DNA of 64,000 bases from Aureivirga marina (GTDB lineage: Bacteria; Bacteroidota; Bacteroidia; Flavobacteriales; Flavobacteriaceae): contig NZ_JADPIB010000007.1 of the NCBI RefSeq assembly GCF_015767265.1, positions 134,307-198,306 of the forward strand, given 5' to 3'. Shown one piece after another: positions 18,293 through 26,695 of the stretch. The notes under the pieces are model-generated. The model was not told the origin of the DNA and did not search any database. It worked only from the letters and a program-made list of their open reading frames with translations. Both the position numbers and the translations under genes were made by a program. Position 1 is the stretch's first letter. Each line of letters starts with the position of its first letter.

Positions 18293-18499
18293 TTATTGTT
18301 TTGCCAGTTTTTGTTTTCTTCCAATTGTAAAATATAGAATAGCTCCGAAAAAATTTAAAAAGAAAACAACTAGAAACCAAACTAATTTAGAATTTCCGTT
18401 GAATTTACTTTTTAAAATGTCGATAAATGTTGTTATGACAAAAATAATACATAGTAATAAAATAATTTGATAAGGGCCAGGCATGGCTAAATAATACAT
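18293..18499 (-). CDS. Small PLDc_N-domain membrane protein
   Basis: 68 residues (or 63 if translation starts at MPGPYQ, ATG at 18484). It has two membrane spans and the PLDc_N pattern KLVWFLVVFFLNFFGAILYF followed by TIGRKQ. The domain is named from the N-terminus of cardiolipin synthases, but small stand-alone members have no known function. The opposite-strand frame here is a shadow. It lies upstream of, and in the same direction as, the membrane-anchored HTH gene. Confidence 0.75.
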   Translation of the reverse strand: MYYLAMPGPYQIILLLCIIFVITTFIDILKSKFNGNSKLVWFLVVFFLNFFGAILYFTIGRKQKLAKQ

Positions 18500-18649
18500 A
18501 ATAATGATTTTTTCTAATTAATAATATAGCATTTTTCTTCTATAAAAGAATCTTTCACGAATTTAAGCTTTTTATTAAAATTAATATAAAATTCAAATCA
18601 ATTTGTTGACTTCTATAAATTCTATTTACTTTTAAACTTTTAACTGAAT

Positions 18650-18686
18650 ATTATTTAGATTGGATTTAAATAATGTTTTATATTTG
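18650..18686 (+). promoter_or_regulatory. Iron-box-like inverted repeat and -7 box of the ferric ABC operon
   Basis: ATTATTTA - 9 nt - TAAATAAT (18650-18674) is a perfect 8-bp inverted repeat enclosing TTTAGATTGGATTTAAA. TATATTTG (18679-18686) is an exact -7 box. The repeat covers the expected -33 region, so a bound repressor would block the polymerase. Confidence 0.55.
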
Positions 18687-18718
18687 TTCAAAATAAATCA
18701 AAATTAAAAAACACCATC

Positions 18719-19771
18719 ATGATAAAAAGAATCGCAATATTTGCATTAGCTATGGTTGCAATTTCTTGTGGAGATAACAAGAAAAAAGAAGAAACAAAAG
18801 AAAAACCTGAAGTAAAAGAGCAAGTTGTAAATGTTTATACACACAGACATTATCCAGCAGATCAGGATATTTTTGCAAAATTTGAAAAAGAAACTGGAAT
18901 TAAAGTAAATGTTGTAAATGCAAAAGCTGATGAGTTAATCCAAAAGATGATTCAAGAAGGTGAGCATTCTCCAGCAGATGTTTTGATTACAGCAGATGCA
19001 GGAAGATTAGTTAGAGCAGAAGATAAAGATTTATTACAACCAATCGTTTCTGAGGAAATCTTAAAAATAGTTCCAGCTAACTTAAAAGATGAGGATAATA
19101 AATGGGTTGCTTTAACAAAAAGAGCTCGTGTAATGGCTTATGCAAAAGATAGAGTAAAACCAGAAGAATTATCTACTTATCAAGATTTAATTTCAGATAA
19201 ATGGAATAAAAAAGTATTAGTTCGTTCTTCAAATAATATTTACAATCAATCTCTTTTAGCTTCAATCATCGCAAATGACGGAGAAGAAAAAGCAAAAGCT
19301 TGGGCGGAAGGAATGGTGAAAAACATGGCTAGAAATCCAAAAGGAAATGATAGAGATCAAGTAAAAGCTGTTGTAAATGGAGAAGGAGATGTTGCAATTG
19401 TTAATACATATTACATTGGAAAATTATTGAACTCATCTAAACCAGAAGAAGTAAAAGCTGGAGAAGGAGTTGCAATTTTCTTCCCAAATCAAGAAACTAC
19501 TGGAACGCATATTAACATTAGTGGAGCAGGAGTTGCTAAGCATGCACCAAACAAAGAAAATGCTGAGAAATTCATCGCTTATTTAATTTCTAAAGATGCG
19601 CAAGAAGTTTTTGCTAAAGCAAATTATGAATATCCAGTAAATCCAGAAGTTCAACCTTCAGAATTATTACAGTCTTGGGGAGAATTTAAAGAAGATACAT
19701 TATCTTTGTCGAAATTAGGAGAAAACAACAAAAAAGCTGTAATCATCTTTGATGAAGCACAGTGGAAATAA
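18719..19771 (+). CDS. fbpA: Fe(3+) ABC transporter substrate-binding lipoprotein
   Basis: 350 residues. Lipoprotein signal MIKRIAIFALAMVAISCGDN, then a class II periplasmic-binding fold of the FutA/FbpA type: VNVYTHRHYPADQDIFAKF, the ADVLITADAGRL segment, and FFPNQETTGTHINISGAGVA. The YTHRHY start and later Tyr residues (NTYYIGK) fit metal coordination. In didermic bacteria this would capture periplasmic ferric iron delivered by the TonB receptor. It is followed by the permease and ATPase genes in the same direction. Confidence 0.9.
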   Translation: MIKRIAIFALAMVAISCGDNKKKEETKEKPEVKEQVVNVYTHRHYPADQDIFAKFEKETGIKVNVVNAKADELIQKMIQEGEHSPADVLITADAGRLVRAEDKDLLQPIVSEEILKIVPANLKDEDNKWVALTKRARVMAYAKDRVKPEELSTYQDLISDKWNKKVLVRSSNNIYNQSLLASIIANDGEEKAKAWAEGMVKNMARNPKGNDRDQVKAVVNGEGDVAIVNTYYIGKLLNSSKPEEVKAGEGVAIFFPNQETTGTHINISGAGVAKHAPNKENAEKFIAYLISKDAQEVFAKANYEYPVNPEVQPSELLQSWGEFKEDTLSLSKLGENNKKAVIIFDEAQWK

Positions 19772-19777
19772 TTTTGT

Positions 19778-19805
19778 TCCCTTCTTGAGAGGGGGTAGAG
19801 GTGTG
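19778..19805 (+). repeat. Dispersed CT/AG-rich intergenic repeat
   Basis: CCCTTCTTGAGAGGGGGTAG followed by AGGTGTG, within the 107-bp spacer between the binding-protein and permease genes. It resembles the CCTCTTT..AAGAGGAGA hairpins at 50248 and 58506. Probably a small repeat family, function unknown. Confidence 0.4.
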
Positions 19806-19878
19806 TTCAATTTCTGAATGAAACTCTAGGTTTGTTTCTTAAGATTTGAAAAGAAACATTGAAAATATAAAAATCTAA

Positions 19879-21513
19879 ATGCAATTTATGTTTAAATCAA
19901 CGCATTTTAAAAGAGATTTTAATCGATGGTCAATTTTTTTATTGGCCATTGTTTTTTTTATCGCATTACCAATTATCGCCATTTTTATAAAACTATTTGG
20001 TGGGCCAGGAGAAACTTGGTCTCATTTAGTGAGAAATGTATTGACTTCTTATATTAGTAATTCACTTTATTTAATCATTGTTTGTGGAATTTTAACCGTT
20101 TTGTTTGGAGTTTCATCCGCATGGTTTGTTTCCAGATATAAGTTTCCTTTTCAAAAATATTTAGAATGGTTGTTGATTTTACCACTTGCCATTCCTTCTT
20201 ATATTACTGCTTATGCTTTTGCTGGTTTGTTTGATTATGGAGGTTCTTTAGAATTACTTTTTAAACAAATTGCTATTCAAATTCCTAAATTGGATATTAT
20301 GAATATTCATGGTTTAGCTTTAATTCTGAGTGTTTCTTTGTATCCATATGTATATGTTGCTTCCAGAGCTTTTTTTCTACATCAATCTGCTAATTTAATT
20401 GAAGTTTCTAAGCTTTTAGGTGTAGGAGAGTTTAAAACTTTTTTCAAATTACTTTTACCGATGGCTCGTCCAGCAATTGTTGGAGGTTTGGTTTTGGTTT
20501 TAATGGAGGTTTTAAATGATTATGGAGCTGCAAAATATTTTGGTGTAAGTACATTTACAACTGGGATTTTCCGTTCGTGGTTTGCTTTAGAAGAACCTGA
20601 AACAGCTGTGTATTTAGCTGCACTTTTAGTTGCAATTATTTTCGGATTATTACTTTTAGAAAAATACCAAAGAAGAAAAATATCTTATTCTAATAGTGTA
20701 AAATCAGAAAGAAAACAACAAAAAATAGCTTTATCAAATTCTCAGAAATGGTTGGTTTTTTCTTGGGTAAGTATTCCAGTTATTCTTGGTTTTATTCTAC
20801 CTGTTCTACAATTAATTTATTGGGCGACTCTAACGTATAAAGAAGTTTTTACATCGGATTTCTTTACAATTGCCATGCAAAGTTTAGGAATTGCAATTTT
20901 AGCTGCAATTGGAACTGTTTTTGTAGCAATTTGTCTGATTTATTTCACAAAATGGAATCGAATTCCTTTTATTGGAAATTTGTCGAAAATTAGTGTTTTA
21001 GGATATGCAATCCCAGGAGCTGTAATTGCTGTTGGTGTGATGATTCCAACGTTAACATTAGATAAATGGATGATTGGCGTTGCAAAAAATTTTACTTCCG
21101 AATCGATTGGATTAATCATTAATGGAAGTATTATTGGATTAACATACGCTTATATTGTTCGATTTTTAGCAGTTGCTTACAATCCAATTGAAGCCACAAG
21201 TTTGAAAATTGGAAATGCTTTGCCAGAATCCTCAAAAATGTTAGGAATTGGAAATATTCGTACTTTTTTTAAAATTGAATTTCCTTTACTTAAAAAAGGA
21301 ATTTTAAGTGCAATGCTTTTGGTTTTTGTAGATGTGATGAAGGAATTGCCTTTGACATTGATTTTAAAACCATATAATGTACAAACATTGGCTGTAAAAG
21401 CTTATGAATTTGCAAGTGATGAATTAATTATGGAAGCTTCGATTCCTTCTTTATTCATCATTTTTACAGGAATTTTACCCGTAATATTTTTAAATAAATT
21501 AATCATTGACTAA
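19879..21513 (+). CDS. fbpB: Fe(3+) ABC transporter permease (fused, FbpB type)
   Basis: 544 residues with two tandem MetI-like permease domains of about 260 residues and ~12 membrane spans. Each half carries an EAA-type loop: EVSKLLGVGEFKTFFKLLLPMARPA in the first and SSKMLGIGNIRTFFKIEFPLLKKG in the second. This single-chain organisation is typical of FbpB/AfuB ferric permeases. An internal Met at codon 4 is an equally possible start. It ends 2 bp before the ATPase ATG, so the two are translationally coupled. Confidence 0.9.
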   Translation: MQFMFKSTHFKRDFNRWSIFLLAIVFFIALPIIAIFIKLFGGPGETWSHLVRNVLTSYISNSLYLIIVCGILTVLFGVSSAWFVSRYKFPFQKYLEWLLILPLAIPSYITAYAFAGLFDYGGSLELLFKQIAIQIPKLDIMNIHGLALILSVSLYPYVYVASRAFFLHQSANLIEVSKLLGVGEFKTFFKLLLPMARPAIVGGLVLVLMEVLNDYGAAKYFGVSTFTTGIFRSWFALEEPETAVYLAALLVAIIFGLLLLEKYQRRKISYSNSVKSERKQQKIALSNSQKWLVFSWVSIPVILGFILPVLQLIYWATLTYKEVFTSDFFTIAMQSLGIAILAAIGTVFVAICLIYFTKWNRIPFIGNLSKISVLGYAIPGAVIAVGVMIPTLTLDKWMIGVAKNFTSESIGLIINGSIIGLTYAYIVRFLAVAYNPIEATSLKIGNALPESSKMLGIGNIRTFFKIEFPLLKKGILSAMLLVFVDVMKELPLTLILKPYNVQTLAVKAYEFASDELIMEASIPSLFIIFTGILPVIFLNKLIID

Positions 21514-21514
21514 C

Positions 21515-22504
21515 ATGGAAATTTTACAAATAAAAAAACTTTCAAAATCCTTCGACAGAGGAAAAACAAATGTTTTAAATGAAATAGATTTTTCCATTAT
21601 GAAAGGAAGTATAGTTTCATTTGTTGGAGAAAGTGGAAGTGGAAAAACAACTTTAATTCGAATGATTGCAGGATTGGAACGATCTGATTCTGGAGAAATT
21701 TATTTAAATGAAAATTTAGTTTCCTCTAATAAATCTTTCGTAAAACCAGAAAAAAGAAATATTGGAATGGTATTTCAAGAATATGCTTTATTTCCACATA
21801 TGACTGTTGCAAAAAATATTGCTTACGGTTTGCATCAAGATAAAAAAGAAGCTAAAAATAGAATTGCTGAGGTTTTAGAATTAGTTGGATTAAAAGGGTT
21901 TGAAGAAAGATATCCACATGAATTATCAGGTGGACAACAACAAAGAGTTGCTTTGGCGAGAGCAATTGCTCCAAAACCAGAATTATTGATTTTGGACGAA
22001 CCTTTTAGTAATTTGGATGCAATGTTGCGAATTCAGCTTCGAAATGAAATTTTTGAAATTGTAAAGAAAACAGGTATTACTGCAATTTTTGTAACACATG
22101 ATACACAAGATGCTTTAGCAGTTTCAGATGAAATTTTGATTTTAAAACATGGAAATTTAATTCAAAAAGCAGATGCAGAAACATTGTATAAGTTTCCTAA
22201 AAATCTTTATGTTGCTTCGCTTTTTGGAGAAGTTCTGCCATTACAAAAAGAAATTTTAGAACAATTTCATTATCAAGTAGAAGAAAATAAACAATATGCT
22301 ATTCGAAATAAAAATCTGAAAATTTCGGAGAATTTACCTTATAAATCTTTAGCGAAAATTGCCAATACAACCTTCCTTGGTGAAAATTACCAATTGAAAT
22401 TAGCTTTAAATAATGAACAGTTTTTTCAAGTTTATACCAAAGAAAAATTAGATGTAGAAACTGTTTCTATTGGTTTTGAAAAAGAAGATTTGTTGGTTTT
22501 TTAA
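21515..22504 (+). CDS. fbpC: Fe(3+) ABC transporter ATP-binding protein
   Basis: 329 residues from the ATG at 21515; an upstream TTG at 21506 would overlap the permease and is not needed. Walker A GESGSGKTT, Q-loop VFQEYALFPHMTV, signature LSGGQQQRVALARAI, Walker B LLILDEPFSNLDAM, H-loop FVTHDTQDAL. The C-terminal ~90 residues are a short regulatory/TOBE-like tail. It energises the ferric permease. FbpC is the best match; related polyamine or sulfate ATPases are less likely given the operon. Confidence 0.9.
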   Translation: MEILQIKKLSKSFDRGKTNVLNEIDFSIMKGSIVSFVGESGSGKTTLIRMIAGLERSDSGEIYLNENLVSSNKSFVKPEKRNIGMVFQEYALFPHMTVAKNIAYGLHQDKKEAKNRIAEVLELVGLKGFEERYPHELSGGQQQRVALARAIAPKPELLILDEPFSNLDAMLRIQLRNEIFEIVKKTGITAIFVTHDTQDALAVSDEILILKHGNLIQKADAETLYKFPKNLYVASLFGEVLPLQKEILEQFHYQVEENKQYAIRNKNLKISENLPYKSLAKIANTTFLGENYQLKLALNNEQFFQVYTKEKLDVETVSIGFEKEDLLVF

Positions 22505-22566
22505 ACTTTTCATTTTGTTGTGAAATAATTTTCAGATATACATAGAGTTAGTTTTATAGAAACAAT

Positions 22567-22597
22567 TAACTTTGCGAAAACAACAACACAACAAAAT
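22567..22597 (+). promoter_or_regulatory. purM -7 box and AC-rich leader
   Basis: TAACTTTGC (22567-22575) matches the -7 consensus. The mRNA would start a few bases later and run through AACAACAACACAACAAAAT directly to the ATG at 22602. The same AC-rich leader precedes glnA, purK and purE. Confidence 0.6.
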
Positions 22598-22601
22598 AAA
22601 A

Positions 22602-23780
22602 ATGAGTTCAGAAGTAAGTAAAAGATATAGCCAAAGAGGTGTTTCTGCTTCCAAAGAAGATGTGCACAACGCAATCAAAAATGTAGATAAAGGATTGTTT
22701 CCAAAGGCTTTTTGTAAAATTGTTCCAGATTATTTAACGGGAAGTGAAGAACATTGTATCGTGATGCACGCAGATGGTGCAGGAACGAAATCTTCTTTAG
22801 CTTATATGTATTGGAAAGAAACAGGAGATTTATCTGTTTGGAAAGGAATTGCACAGGATGCTTTAATCATGAATATTGATGATTTACTTTGTGTTGGAGC
22901 AACGGAAAATATTATGCTTTCTTCAACTATTGGAAGAAATAAAAACTTAATTTCTGGTGAAGTAATTTCTTCAATTATTAATGGAACAGAAGAGCTTTTA
23001 GAAGATTTAGCAAATCACGGAATCAAAATTCACTCTACAGGAGGAGAAACTGCGGATGTTGGGGATTTAGTTCGTACAATTATTGTGGATTCTACAGTTA
23101 CTGCTAGAATGAGAAAAGAAGATGTAATTGATAATGCAAATATTCAAGCAGGAGATGTAATTGTAGGATTAGCTTCTTTTGGGCAAGCGACTTATGAAAC
23201 TGAATATAATGGAGGAATGGGAAGTAATGGATTAACTTCTGCGCGCCATGATGTTTTTGCGAAATATTTAGCAGAAAAATATCCAGAAAGCTTTGATGCT
23301 GCTGTTCCTGAAGATTTAGTGTATTCTGGAAATGTAAAACTTACAGATGCTGTAGAAGGAGTTTCTATTGATGCAGGGAAATTAGTTTTATCACCAACAA
23401 GAACTTATGCACCAATTATTAAAAAGATTTTAAATTCAGTTGCTAAAGAAAATATTCACGGAATGGTGCATTGTTCTGGTGGAGCACAAACAAAAGTGTT
23501 GCATTTTGTGGATAATGTGCATGTGATAAAAGATCATTTATTTGCTACACCACCTTTATTTAAATTAATCCAAGAACAATCAAAAACTGATTGGAAAGAG
23601 ATGTATCAAGTATTTAATATGGGACATCGAATGGAGTTATATGTAAAAGAAGAAGTCGCAAATGAAATCATGGAAATTTCTAAAGAATTTGGTGTAGAAG
23701 CACAAATTATTGGTAGAGTAGAAGCTTCAGATTCTAAAAAACTAACAATTACTTCAGAACACGGAACTTTCGAATATTAA
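22602..23780 (+). CDS. purM: Phosphoribosylformylglycinamidine cyclo-ligase (AIR synthase)
   Basis: 392 residues from the ATG at 22602, chosen over a TTG ten codons earlier because the shared AC-rich leader ends there. Catalyses FGAM to AIR in purine synthesis. Visible features: KRYSQRGVSASKEDVHNAI, HADGAGTKSSLAYM, DALIMNIDDLLCVGA, HSTGGETADVGDLVRTI and the C-terminal MVHCSGGAQTKVLHF and FNMGHRMELYV. It is longer than the ~345-residue E. coli enzyme, as is normal for the Bacteroidota form. Single gene ending at a strong terminator. Confidence 0.9.
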   Translation: MSSEVSKRYSQRGVSASKEDVHNAIKNVDKGLFPKAFCKIVPDYLTGSEEHCIVMHADGAGTKSSLAYMYWKETGDLSVWKGIAQDALIMNIDDLLCVGATENIMLSSTIGRNKNLISGEVISSIINGTEELLEDLANHGIKIHSTGGETADVGDLVRTIIVDSTVTARMRKEDVIDNANIQAGDVIVGLASFGQATYETEYNGGMGSNGLTSARHDVFAKYLAEKYPESFDAAVPEDLVYSGNVKLTDAVEGVSIDAGKLVLSPTRTYAPIIKKILNSVAKENIHGMVHCSGGAQTKVLHFVDNVHVIKDHLFATPPLFKLIQEQSKTDWKEMYQVFNMGHRMELYVKEEVANEIMEISKEFGVEAQIIGRVEASDSKKLTITSEHGTFEY

Positions 23781-23797
23781 AAAGAAATATTGATATA

Positions 23798-23828
23798 AAA
23801 AAAGACTCTCAATTTGAGAGTCTTTTTT
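23798..23828. terminator. Bidirectional terminator after purM
   Basis: AAAGACTCTCAA / TTGAGAGTCTTT with A- and T-runs, between convergent genes. Confidence 0.92.
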
Positions 23829-23835
23829 GTTTGTA

Positions 23836-24258
23836 TTAATTTGTAATTCTTAAAATATCTGTTGCTTCATTATACGTTGCTCTATATTCTCGAGCAAAAT
23901 AATTTATTCCTTCTGTTAAAGGGGAACCATTTAAAATATTGAATTCGGCATTATCACAAGGACATTCTAATCTTGTGCTTCCTTTTACGGTCATTCCGCC
24001 ACAAGTATTTGGATTTAAATGAGGACAAGCTCTTTCAAAAACTTTAAAAGTTCTTCCATTTACATTATAAATTATTAAACCTTGAAAACCACCTTGTGCA
24101 TAACCAATTCCACCTGGAGTTCTCAAAGAGATAAATTCAGGATTTCTCAGGTTTAAAGATAGATTTACAGTTTGTGCTGGTAAATTATCATTAGTTTCAT
24201 TTTCTTCACAAGAGATGAATAAAAAACTAAATATTAAAACGATAAATATATTTTTCAT
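23836..24258 (-). CDS. Rieske-like lipoprotein with an incomplete cluster motif
   Basis: 140 residues. Lipoprotein signal MKNIFIVLIFSFLFISCEEN. The fold looks like a small Rieske domain: first cluster-binding half ERACPHLNP (C-x-H) at about 88-96 and second half LECPCDNAEF. A true Rieske centre needs C-x-x-H in the second half, but here the His is Asp. Additional Cys (TCGG) are present. It may no longer carry a 2Fe-2S cluster, or may bind it differently. Electron-transfer function is therefore doubtful. It lies alone between purM and greA. Confidence 0.75.
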   Translation of the reverse strand: MKNIFIVLIFSFLFISCEENETNDNLPAQTVNLSLNLRNPEFISLRTPGGIGYAQGGFQGLIIYNVNGRTFKVFERACPHLNPNTCGGMTVKGSTRLECPCDNAEFNILNGSPLTEGINYFAREYRATYNEATDILRITN

Positions 24259-24414
24259 TAATGTGTATTTTTAAATTCTAAAATAATTGTTCTTACTTCG
24301 TAATTCAGTTATTTTAAGAACGCTGCAATTTACAAATTATTTGTATATTTGGTTTTTTGGTCCTATTCTGAGAATGTTCAGATGGGATTTTCTATTTTAA
24401 TAAAAAGACGAGTT

Positions 24415-24891
24415 ATGAGTAAAGTTTCATATTATACAGAAGAAGGATTTAAGAAATTAAAAAGCGAATTAGAGCATTTAGAGAGTGTTGAAAGACCAAG
24501 AGTTTCTCAAGAAATTGCAGACGCTAGAGATAAAGGAGACTTAAGTGAGAATGCAGAATATCATGCTGCAAAAGAAGAACAATCTCTTTTAGAATTCAAA
24601 ATTGCTCAGTTAAAGCAAGTTGTTTCTAATGCTCGTATTATTGATGAATCGATGCTTGATACTTCGAAGATTTTAATTCATTCAAAAGCGAAAATTAAAA
24701 ATACAGCTAACGGAATGGAATTTAATTATATACTTGTTGCAGATTCTGAATCAGATGTACGCGCAGGAAAAATTTCTGTGAACTCGCCAATTGGTAAAGG
24801 ATTACTTGGTAAAAAAGTAGGAGAAATAGCAGAAATTAAAGTTCCAAATGGAGTGATGAATTTTGAAATTTTAGAAATTTCGAGAGCATAA
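24415..24891 (+). CDS. greA: Transcription elongation factor GreA
   Basis: 158 residues from ATG 24415 (MSKVSYYTEEGFKKL), the family's usual length; an upstream in-frame start would add 22 unrelated residues. The N-terminal coiled coil holds the catalytic tip DARDKGDLSENAEYHAAKEE, and the C-terminal FKBP-like domain ends with NSPIGKGLLGKKVGE. It rescues backtracked RNA polymerase by stimulating RNA cleavage. Confidence 0.95.
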   Translation: MSKVSYYTEEGFKKLKSELEHLESVERPRVSQEIADARDKGDLSENAEYHAAKEEQSLLEFKIAQLKQVVSNARIIDESMLDTSKILIHSKAKIKNTANGMEFNYILVADSESDVRAGKISVNSPIGKGLLGKKVGEIAEIKVPNGVMNFEILEISRA

Positions 24892-24921
24892 AATTACTTA
24901 AATCTATTAAGAAAAGATTAT

Positions 24922-24958
24922 TAAACCCTTTTGATTTTATAATTAAAAAGGGTTTTTT
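24922..24958 (+). terminator. Terminator after greA
   Basis: AAACCCTTTT - loop - AAAAGGGTTTT followed by T's, between greA and the HIT gene. Confidence 0.85.
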
Positions 24959-24982
24959 ATTTTTACAAAAACGAATAAAAAA

Positions 24983-25381
24983 ATGAGCTCAATTTTTACA
25001 AAAATTATCCAAGGAGAAATTCCATGTTATAAAGTTGCAGAGAATGAAAATTTTATAGCATTTTTAGATATAAACCCAAATGCAAAAGGTCATACATTAG
25101 TGGTTCCAAAAAAAGAAATCAATAAGATTTTTGACATGGATGAAGCTGCTTATTTAGAATTGATGACTTTTAGTAGAAAAATTGCTTTGGCAATGCGTGA
25201 AGTTATCGAATGTGAAAGAATTGGAATGACAGTAATTGGACTGGAAGTTCCACATGTTCACGTTCATTTAATTCCATTAAAAAAAATGGAAGATGCTCAG
25301 TTCATGAAAAAAGATAAATTAACTGAGGAAGAATTTAAAGAAACTGCGAATTTAATATCAGAAAAATTTAATTCATTATAA
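24983..25381 (+). CDS. HIT-family nucleotide hydrolase/transferase
   Basis: 132 residues. Begins SSIFTKIIQGEIPCYKVAEN and carries FLDINPNAKGHTLVVPKKE and the histidine triad VPHVHVHLIPL near residues 93-103. This is the Hint-like branch that hydrolyses nucleoside phosphoramidates. Substrate unknown. It follows greA with its own start after a terminator. Confidence 0.93.
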   Translation: MSSIFTKIIQGEIPCYKVAENENFIAFLDINPNAKGHTLVVPKKEINKIFDMDEAAYLELMTFSRKIALAMREVIECERIGMTVIGLEVPHVHVHLIPLKKMEDAQFMKKDKLTEEEFKETANLISEKFNSL

Positions 25382-25383
25382 AG

Positions 25384-25412
25384 AGAAAGGAGCTAATTAA
25401 AGCTCCTTTTTT
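25384..25412. terminator. Bidirectional terminator between HIT and kinase genes
   Basis: AAAGGAGCT - AATTAA - AGCTCCTTT with T-run. The stop codon of the kinase lies inside the hairpin. Confidence 0.88.
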
Positions 25413-26575
25413 AGTAAAATACAAAATGTTGTTCCTTTTCCAACTTCGGATTTTTTGATATATATTTTTCCTTTGTGATAATCATTTATAATTCTTTTCG
25501 CTAAAGAAAGTCCAAGTCCCCAACCTCGTTTTTTTGTTGTAAAACCTGGAGAAAAAACTTTTTTTCTTAAGTTTTTCGGAATTCCTTTTCCTGTGTCTGC
25601 AATTAAGATTTGAACATATTTATGATTTTCAGACATGTCAATATTTAGCGAACCTTTTCCTTGCATTGCATCAATAGCATTTTTCACAAGATTCTCAATA
25701 ACCCAACCAAAAAGTTGCGAATTTAATTTGATTTGTGTTTCCTTACTACAATCAAGATTTATAGTAAATTTCACTTGCTTAGAAACACGAGATTGTAAAT
25801 ATTCAATAGATGTTTTTGTAACTTCTTTTATCGGATAATTTTCTAAAACAGGAACCGAGCCGATTTTAGAAAAACGTTCTGCAATAGTGCTTAAACGATT
25901 TACATCTTTTTCTAATTCTGGAACAATTGTTTCATCGATGTTTTCAAATTTCAACAATTCAATCCAAGCAACTAAAGAAGAAAGTGGCGTTCCAATTTGA
26001 TGTGCTGTTTCTTTGGCCATTCCTGTCCATAATTTGTTTTGTTCTGCAATTTTTGAAGATTTAAAAAACAAATAAACAACAGTAGAAAATAAGAAAAGAA
26101 TGAAGATTAATGCGATTGGATATAAAGTCAATTTATTTAATAAATCGGAATTTCGATAGAAAATTACTTGTTCTTTTTCTCTAGTATAACTTATATGAAT
26201 TGGTTCATTTTCTCGGCGCATTTTTTTCAGTTGATTCAATAAATATTTTTTTGAATCTTCATCTAATTCTTCAAAATATTTACTGTTATCTATTTTTAAA
26301 TTGCTCCAAATTTCAATTTCCCCTTTTTCATTTGTTACAATCATCGGAATATTTTTATTCTTGTTAATGATTTGATCATAATAACCAATATCATCATTCA
26401 CATCGATTGTAGCAATTTTCTTATAAGCTCCTGCAAGAATCTCCATTTTGCTTCTTTCTTCTTGCTTAAATTTTTGGAAAAAATCATAAGTATTCCAAAG
26501 AATCAAAGCAACAACGATGAAAGAAATTAAAACAGCTATTTTTCTTGGAGAAAATATTTCTTTAAATCTATCCAT
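25397..26575 (-). CDS. Membrane sensor histidine kinase
   Basis: 392 residues from ATG 26575; an upstream GTG would add seven residues. Two membrane spans (about residues 11-29 and 150-168) enclose a ~115-residue extracytoplasmic sensor. HisKA-like region with AKETAHQIGTPLSSLVAWIELL (phospho-acceptor His in AHQ), then an ATPase domain: N-box LVKNAIDAM, G1 IADTGKGIP, F-box, and G2 KKRGWGLGLSLAKR. No response regulator is adjacent, so it is an orphan kinase. The signal is unknown. Confidence 0.9.
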   Translation of the reverse strand: MDRFKEIFSPRKIAVLISFIVVALILWNTYDFFQKFKQEERSKMEILAGAYKKIATIDVNDDIGYYDQIINKNKNIPMIVTNEKGEIEIWSNLKIDNSKYFEELDEDSKKYLLNQLKKMRRENEPIHISYTREKEQVIFYRNSDLLNKLTLYPIALIFILFLFSTVVYLFFKSSKIAEQNKLWTGMAKETAHQIGTPLSSLVAWIELLKFENIDETIVPELEKDVNRLSTIAERFSKIGSVPVLENYPIKEVTKTSIEYLQSRVSKQVKFTINLDCSKETQIKLNSQLFGWVIENLVKNAIDAMQGKGSLNIDMSENHKYVQILIADTGKGIPKNLRKKVFSPGFTTKKRGWGLGLSLAKRIINDYHKGKIYIKKSEVGKGTTFCILLKKEL

Positions 26576-26641
26576 AAATTCATTCCCATTTGTCACGAAA
26601 GATATAACTAATATTTGAAGAACTTAGTATGTTCCAAAATT

Positions 26642-26674
26642 AAAAAAGAGCTACTTCACGGGGAAATAGCTCTT
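26642..26674 (-). terminator. Terminator of glnA
   Basis: AAGAGCTA - loop - TAGCTCTT; on the minus strand the stem is followed by a T-run. Confidence 0.8.
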
Positions 26675-26695
26675 CGTATTTAAAAATTTATTGTC

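Noticed and set aside
18270-18470. 66-codon plus-strand frame opposite the PLDc_N gene
   Set aside because: The minus-strand frame has a clear PLDc_N pattern and membrane spans; this is its shadow.
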